A stretch of DNA of 64,000 nucleotides from NCBI RefSeq assembly GCF_900114315.1, contig NZ_FOSQ01000008.1, positions 1 through 64,000 on the forward strand, written 5' to 3'. The stretch is from Falsiroseomonas stagni DSM 19981. Lineage in GTDB: Bacteria > Pseudomonadota > Alphaproteobacteria > Acetobacterales > Acetobacteraceae. The translations under genes and the position numbers were made by a program. The notes under the pieces are model-generated. The model searched no databases and was not told where the DNA came from. It saw only the letters and a list, made by a program, of their open reading frames with translations. This document shows, in pieces, positions 61,019-64,000 of the stretch; the stretch's first letter is position 1, and the number at the start of each line of letters is the position of its first letter.

Positions 61019-61693
61019 TTGCGGATCCTGCTGGTGGAGGATGATGCGGCCACGGCCGCCGACATCGCCCGCGCGCTGGGCGGCGCGGGGCACCTGGTCA
61101 GCCATGTCGCCGATGGCAGGCAGGGGCTGATGGAGGCGATCGGCGGGGGGTTCGAGGTGCTGGTGGTGGACCGGATGCTGCCGGGCCTCGATGGGTTGGG
61201 CCTGATCCGCGCGCTGCGGGCCGCCGGCATCGCCACCCCCGCCCTGATGCTGACCGCGCGCGGGTCGCTGAATGACCGCGTGGAGGGGCTGGATGCCGGC
61301 GCCGATGACTATCTCCCGAAGCCCTTCGCACTGCCGGAGCTGCTGGCGCGGGTCCATGCGCTGGGTCGCCGCCCCGCGGTGATGGCGCCGGAGGCGACGG
61401 TGCTGCGCGTCGCCGAGCTGGAGATGGACCTGCTGCGCCGCACCGTGACGCGGGCGGGGCAGCGGATCGAGTTGCAGCCTCGGGAATGGCGATTGCTGGA
61501 ATACCTGATGCGCCATGCCGGCCGCGTCGTCACACGCTCCATGCTGCTGGAAGGCGTGTGGGACATCCATTTCGATCCGCGCACCAGCGTCGTGGAGACC
61601 CATGTCAGCCGGCTGCGCGCCAAGCTCGGCGAACCGGATCTGATCCAGACGCTGCGCGGCGCGGGCTATACGATCCGGCCGCCTGACGCATGA
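61019..61693 (+). CDS. OmpR-family response regulator
   Basis: A 224-residue regulator with a receiver domain (phosphorylation at Asp51 in VLVVDRMLPGLDG, switch residue in LMLTARG, Lys101 in LPKPF) and a winged-helix DNA-binding domain (VVTRSMLLEGVWDIHFDPRTSVVETHVSRLRAKL). No ATG or GTG fits the family start; a TTG at 61019 follows AAGGAGG by eight bases and gives the expected RILLVEDDA start. A longer frame from 60935 would add a nonhomologous leader. It overlaps the kinase gene by four bases (ATGA). Confidence 0.92.
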   Translation: MRILLVEDDAATAADIARALGGAGHLVSHVADGRQGLMEAIGGGFEVLVVDRMLPGLDGLGLIRALRAAGIATPALMLTARGSLNDRVEGLDAGADDYLPKPFALPELLARVHALGRRPAVMAPEATVLRVAELEMDLLRRTVTRAGQRIELQPREWRLLEYLMRHAGRVVTRSMLLEGVWDIHFDPRTSVVETHVSRLRAKLGEPDLIQTLRGAGYTIRPPDA

Positions 61694-62988
61694 ACGCGCT
61701 GCGCCGCTGGGCCGGCACCACGGGCTTTCGCGTGACCCTGCTGCACCTGGCGCTGACGCTGCTCGGCACGGCGCTGCTGGCGGGCATCGGCTACTGGGCG
61801 ACGTCGCGCTTCGCCGTGCGGCAGATCGCGGCCGAGATCGAGCGCGATGTCGGCGTGCTGCTGAACGCGGCGCGGATCGGCGGCGTGCCGTCGCTGGCCC
61901 TGTCGATCGAGGCGCGGATCGCGGCCGATCGCAGCGGGACGCAGTTCTTCCTGCTGGCCGGCGCCGATGGCGGGCGCATCGCCGGCAACCTGGCCAGCGC
62001 GCCGCACCAGGCGGGCTGGGCGAGCATCGAGGTCGATACCGCGCGGGAGGACAGCGTGATGCTGGCCTTCGGCACCGCCTTGCCCGCCAACCACTTCCTG
62101 CTGGTGGGGCGGGATCTGGCGCCGGTGCGGGCGCTGGAGGCGCAACTGCTGGGCGCGGCGGGCTGGGTCGGTGGCGCGGCCATCCTGCTGGCGCTGGGCG
62201 GGGGCCTGCTGGTCGGGCGCGGCGTCGCCCGCCGCGCCGCCAGCATGGAACGCGCCCTGGCGCTGGTGGAGGAAGGGCGGATGGAGACGCGCCTCACCGC
62301 CCGCCCCGGCGGCGACGAATTCGACCGCCTGGCGCGGCGCGTGAACGCCACGCTGGACCGGCTGCAACTGACCATGGCGGCGCTCCGCCAGGTCAGCGAC
62401 GACATCGCCCATGACCTCCGCACACCCCTCACGCGTCTCCGCCGCCGGCTGGAATCGATGGAGGGGGCGGAGGAAGCCGTCGCGGAATGCGACCGCATCC
62501 TCGACATCTTCGCCGCCCTGCTGCGCATCGCGGAGGTGGAGAGCGGCGCCCGCCGCGCCGCTTTCGCGCCCGTGGCGCTGGACGAGGTCTGCGCGACCGT
62601 CGCCGAACTCTACGCCCCCGCGGCGATGGAGCGCGGGCAGATCCTGGTGGCGCAGATCGACCATGGGCAGACCATCCAGGGCGACCGCGAATTGCTGACG
62701 CAGATGCTGGCGAATCTGGTGGAGAACGCGATCCGCCACGGCCGCGCGGATGGCACGGTGCGCCTGGCGCTGGAGGATCGCGCGATCACCGTCGCGGATG
62801 ATGGGCCGGGCATCCCCGCGGAAGCGCGCGACCTGGTCTTCCGGCGCTTCCACCGGCTCGATGCCTCCCGCACCACGCCGGGCACGGGGCTCGGGCTGGC
62901 CCTGGTGGCGGCGGTGGCGGCGTTGCACGGGCTCCGCATCACGCTGGAGGATGCGGGCCCTGGGCTCAGGGTGCGTCTGGCGTGGTGA
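61690..62988 (+). CDS. Sensor histidine kinase (EnvZ/OmpR class)
   Basis: A 432-residue kinase. Two membrane helices (about 15-35 and 155-177) frame a periplasmic sensor region, followed by HAMP, a dimerisation box with the phosphorylated His241 (VSDDIAHDLRTPLTRLRRRLE), and an HATPase domain with Asn346 (NLVENAIRHG), DDGPGIP and GTGLGLALV. It should phosphorylate the response regulator encoded just upstream. The signal is unknown; the divergent protease gene hints at envelope stress. Its last 23 bases overlap the converging FkbM gene. Confidence 0.95.
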   Translation: MNALRRWAGTTGFRVTLLHLALTLLGTALLAGIGYWATSRFAVRQIAAEIERDVGVLLNAARIGGVPSLALSIEARIAADRSGTQFFLLAGADGGRIAGNLASAPHQAGWASIEVDTAREDSVMLAFGTALPANHFLLVGRDLAPVRALEAQLLGAAGWVGGAAILLALGGGLLVGRGVARRAASMERALALVEEGRMETRLTARPGGDEFDRLARRVNATLDRLQLTMAALRQVSDDIAHDLRTPLTRLRRRLESMEGAEEAVAECDRILDIFAALLRIAEVESGARRAAFAPVALDEVCATVAELYAPAAMERGQILVAQIDHGQTIQGDRELLTQMLANLVENAIRHGRADGTVRLALEDRAITVADDGPGIPAEARDLVFRRFHRLDASRTTPGTGLGLALVAAVAALHGLRITLEDAGPGLRVRLAW

Positions 62989-63766
62989 GGGGCGGCGGGT
63001 CCTGCTGCGCCTGCGCCAGCCGGACCAGGGTGCGGTTCTCCGCCGGCACCGCCAGGAAGTCGAACACGCCGGGCAGGCGATCCGCGCGCAGGAAGCGGTC
63101 CTTCACGCGCAGCGGATTGCCGATGATGTCGAACAGCACGTAGCGACGCGCCTCGAACCAGTCGAAGACCGCGGCGGGATCGACGCCGTAGACGCCATAG
63201 GCGCGGCGGCCGAATTCGAAGCTGATGGCGGGACGGTGGCGTTCCAGAAGCCCTTCCGCCCCCCGCAGCGCATCGAATTCCCCCCCTTCGATGTCGAGCT
63301 TGATGTAGGCGAGGCTGGGCAGATGCGGCAGCAGCCAGTCGAGGCGCACGGTATGCACGCCGATGCGCCGCGTGGTGACATCGGGCTGGTCGTAGTCCCG
63401 CTGGCGCAGGCCGCTATAGCCCGGCGCTTCCACCGCGATGATGAATTCGGCGATGCCGTTCTCCGCCGCCGCCGCGCATTCATGCAGCATCACGAAGGAC
63501 AGCGCCGGATCGGCGGCGATGCGATCCCGCAGCGCGGCCGCCATCTCCGGATTGGGCTCGATCGCATGCAGCGCGGCGCCGGGGCCGGCGATGGCGGCGG
63601 CGATCGGGATGGTGTGCTTGCCCTTGAAGGCGCCGACATCGACCGCCGTGTCGCCCGGCTTGAGGAAGCCGGTGTAGAAGCGGCGGAGCAGCGCCTCGAA
63701 ATCCGGCGGATCGCCGGCCTGGCGGCGATCCCGCAGCGCGCGATACTGCTCGGCCAGCGACGCCAT
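62966..63766 (-). CDS. FkbM-family methyltransferase
   Basis: A 266-residue SAM-dependent methyltransferase of the FkbM family. Motif I is DTAVDVGAFKGKHTIPIAAAI, followed by HAIEPNPEMAAALRDRI, and the central LAYIKLDIEGGEFDALRGAEGLLERHRPAISFEF is the family signature. Such enzymes often methylate sugars or polyketides. The ATG at 63766 shares one base with the stop of the upstream gene, so coupling with the partial gene at the edge is likely. The 3' end overlaps the kinase gene antisense by 23 bases. Confidence 0.9.
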   Translation of the reverse strand: MASLAEQYRALRDRRQAGDPPDFEALLRRFYTGFLKPGDTAVDVGAFKGKHTIPIAAAIAGPGAALHAIEPNPEMAAALRDRIAADPALSFVMLHECAAAAENGIAEFIIAVEAPGYSGLRQRDYDQPDVTTRRIGVHTVRLDWLLPHLPSLAYIKLDIEGGEFDALRGAEGLLERHRPAISFEFGRRAYGVYGVDPAAVFDWFEARRYVLFDIIGNPLRVKDRFLRADRLPGVFDFLAVPAENRTLVRLAQAQQDPPPLTTPDAP

Positions 63767-64000
63767 CAGGGGAAGACCACGTTCACCAGTTGGCAGGTGT
63801 CGACGGCGCGGCGTTCCTCCGGCCTTCCATCCATCCAGACGATGCGGATGTCGTTCACGCAATCGCCCTGCGGCAGTTGCACCGGCAGGTGCTGGCCGAT
63901 GGGCAGGGTATTCTGGCCCAGCCGGTCCGGCCCCCAGTCATTGTCGCGGGAGGAGGAGACATAGATCTCCCGGATCTGCGCGCGGCCGCGATTGACCAGG
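63766..64000 (-). CDS. Partial CDS, C-terminal end of an unrecognised protein
   Basis: The frame enters from beyond the right edge of the window and ends at 63766. The visible 78 or so residues include IREIYVSSSRDNDWGPD, GDCVNDIRIVW and a terminal DTCQLVNVVFP, with two cysteines that could form a disulfide. I recall small periplasmic proteins with similar WG..D and CxxDI motifs but cannot name a family. The stop overlaps the FkbM start by one base (TGATG), so the two are likely cotranscribed. Confidence 0.7.
   Translation of the reverse strand, partial: LVNRGRAQIREIYVSSSRDNDWGPDRLGQNTLPIGQHLPVQLPQGDCVNDIRIVWMDGRPEERRAVDTCQLVNVVFP

Noticed and set aside
1-64000. tRNA, rRNA, riboswitch, CRISPR and origin signatures
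   Set aside because: No cloverleaf, regular spacer array, DnaA-box cluster or known riboswitch core was recognised by eye; a covariance-model search would be needed to exclude small RNAs.

Overview
The window is a continuous stretch of very GC-rich chromosome with strong codon bias, densely packed genes and many 1-4 base stop/start overlaps. The mix of genes points to an alphaproteobacterium of the Acetobacteraceae (Roseomonas-like). It has a hemC-hemD-Mic60-hemY block, several orphan Bug/TctC-type periplasmic binding proteins, HyuA/HyuB enzymes, CaiB-type CoA transferase and families of GC-rich multi-hairpin intergenic repeats. This assignment is an inference from gene content and style; no rRNA or tRNA gene was seen. 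I found no CRISPR array, prophage or intact insertion sequence.

Layout. 1-420: frameshifted tail of an IS4-type transposase running into a hairpin repeat. 422-9910: small-molecule transporters and enzymes (EamA, VOC, SDR, AEC, amidohydrolase, two Bug proteins, an arylmalonate-decarboxylase-like protein) around the housekeeping pair yicC-gmk. 9913-17068: SDR, htpG, a rlmJ-gpsA-MaoC/Pta operon, a VapBC-type toxin-antitoxin pair and a glycine-zipper lipoprotein. 17131-22620: tsaD diverging from the hemC-hemD-Mic60-hemY operon. 22783-31562: ureohydrolase, Bug protein, chemoreceptor with a C-terminal PilZ domain, HpcH/HpaI aldolase, FAD oxidase, MFS, a 51-residue protein ending in a CXXCH motif, and a universal stress protein. 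31648-35888: duplicated DUF4274-like protein, then MocR regulator diverging from PaiB-LysE. 36037-45634: CaiB CoA transferase, a Bug gene with an internal deletion, an SMP-30 protein, a divergent LeuC/LeuD pair and an RND efflux pair. 45659-48885: two glycosyltransferases plus a methyltransferase, diverging from a radical SAM protein. 48889-57166: a five-gene overlapping operon (HyuB, Bug, HyuA, aminotransferase, TPP enzyme) with a divergent LysR regulator. 57163-64000: MFS, oxaloacetate-decarboxylase-like protein, DegP protease diverging from a two-component system, FkbM methyltransferase and a truncated gene at the edge.

How parts work together. The heme block couples tetrapyrrole synthesis to two membrane-shaping or scaffold proteins. 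The Hyu operon reads as an uptake and degradation route for a cyclic amide or related compound: a periplasmic binding protein captures the substrate, an ATP-dependent hydrolase opens it, and an aminotransferase and a TPP enzyme process the amino acid. DegP next to an OmpR/EnvZ-type pair suggests envelope stress control.

The most unusual signal is not a protein. Three copies of a multi-hairpin intergenic element (357-423, 12652-12782, 22628-22758) keep loop and linker sequences while stem bases change in compensating pairs. Two other hairpin arrays of different design lie at 3525-3624 and 16699-16856.
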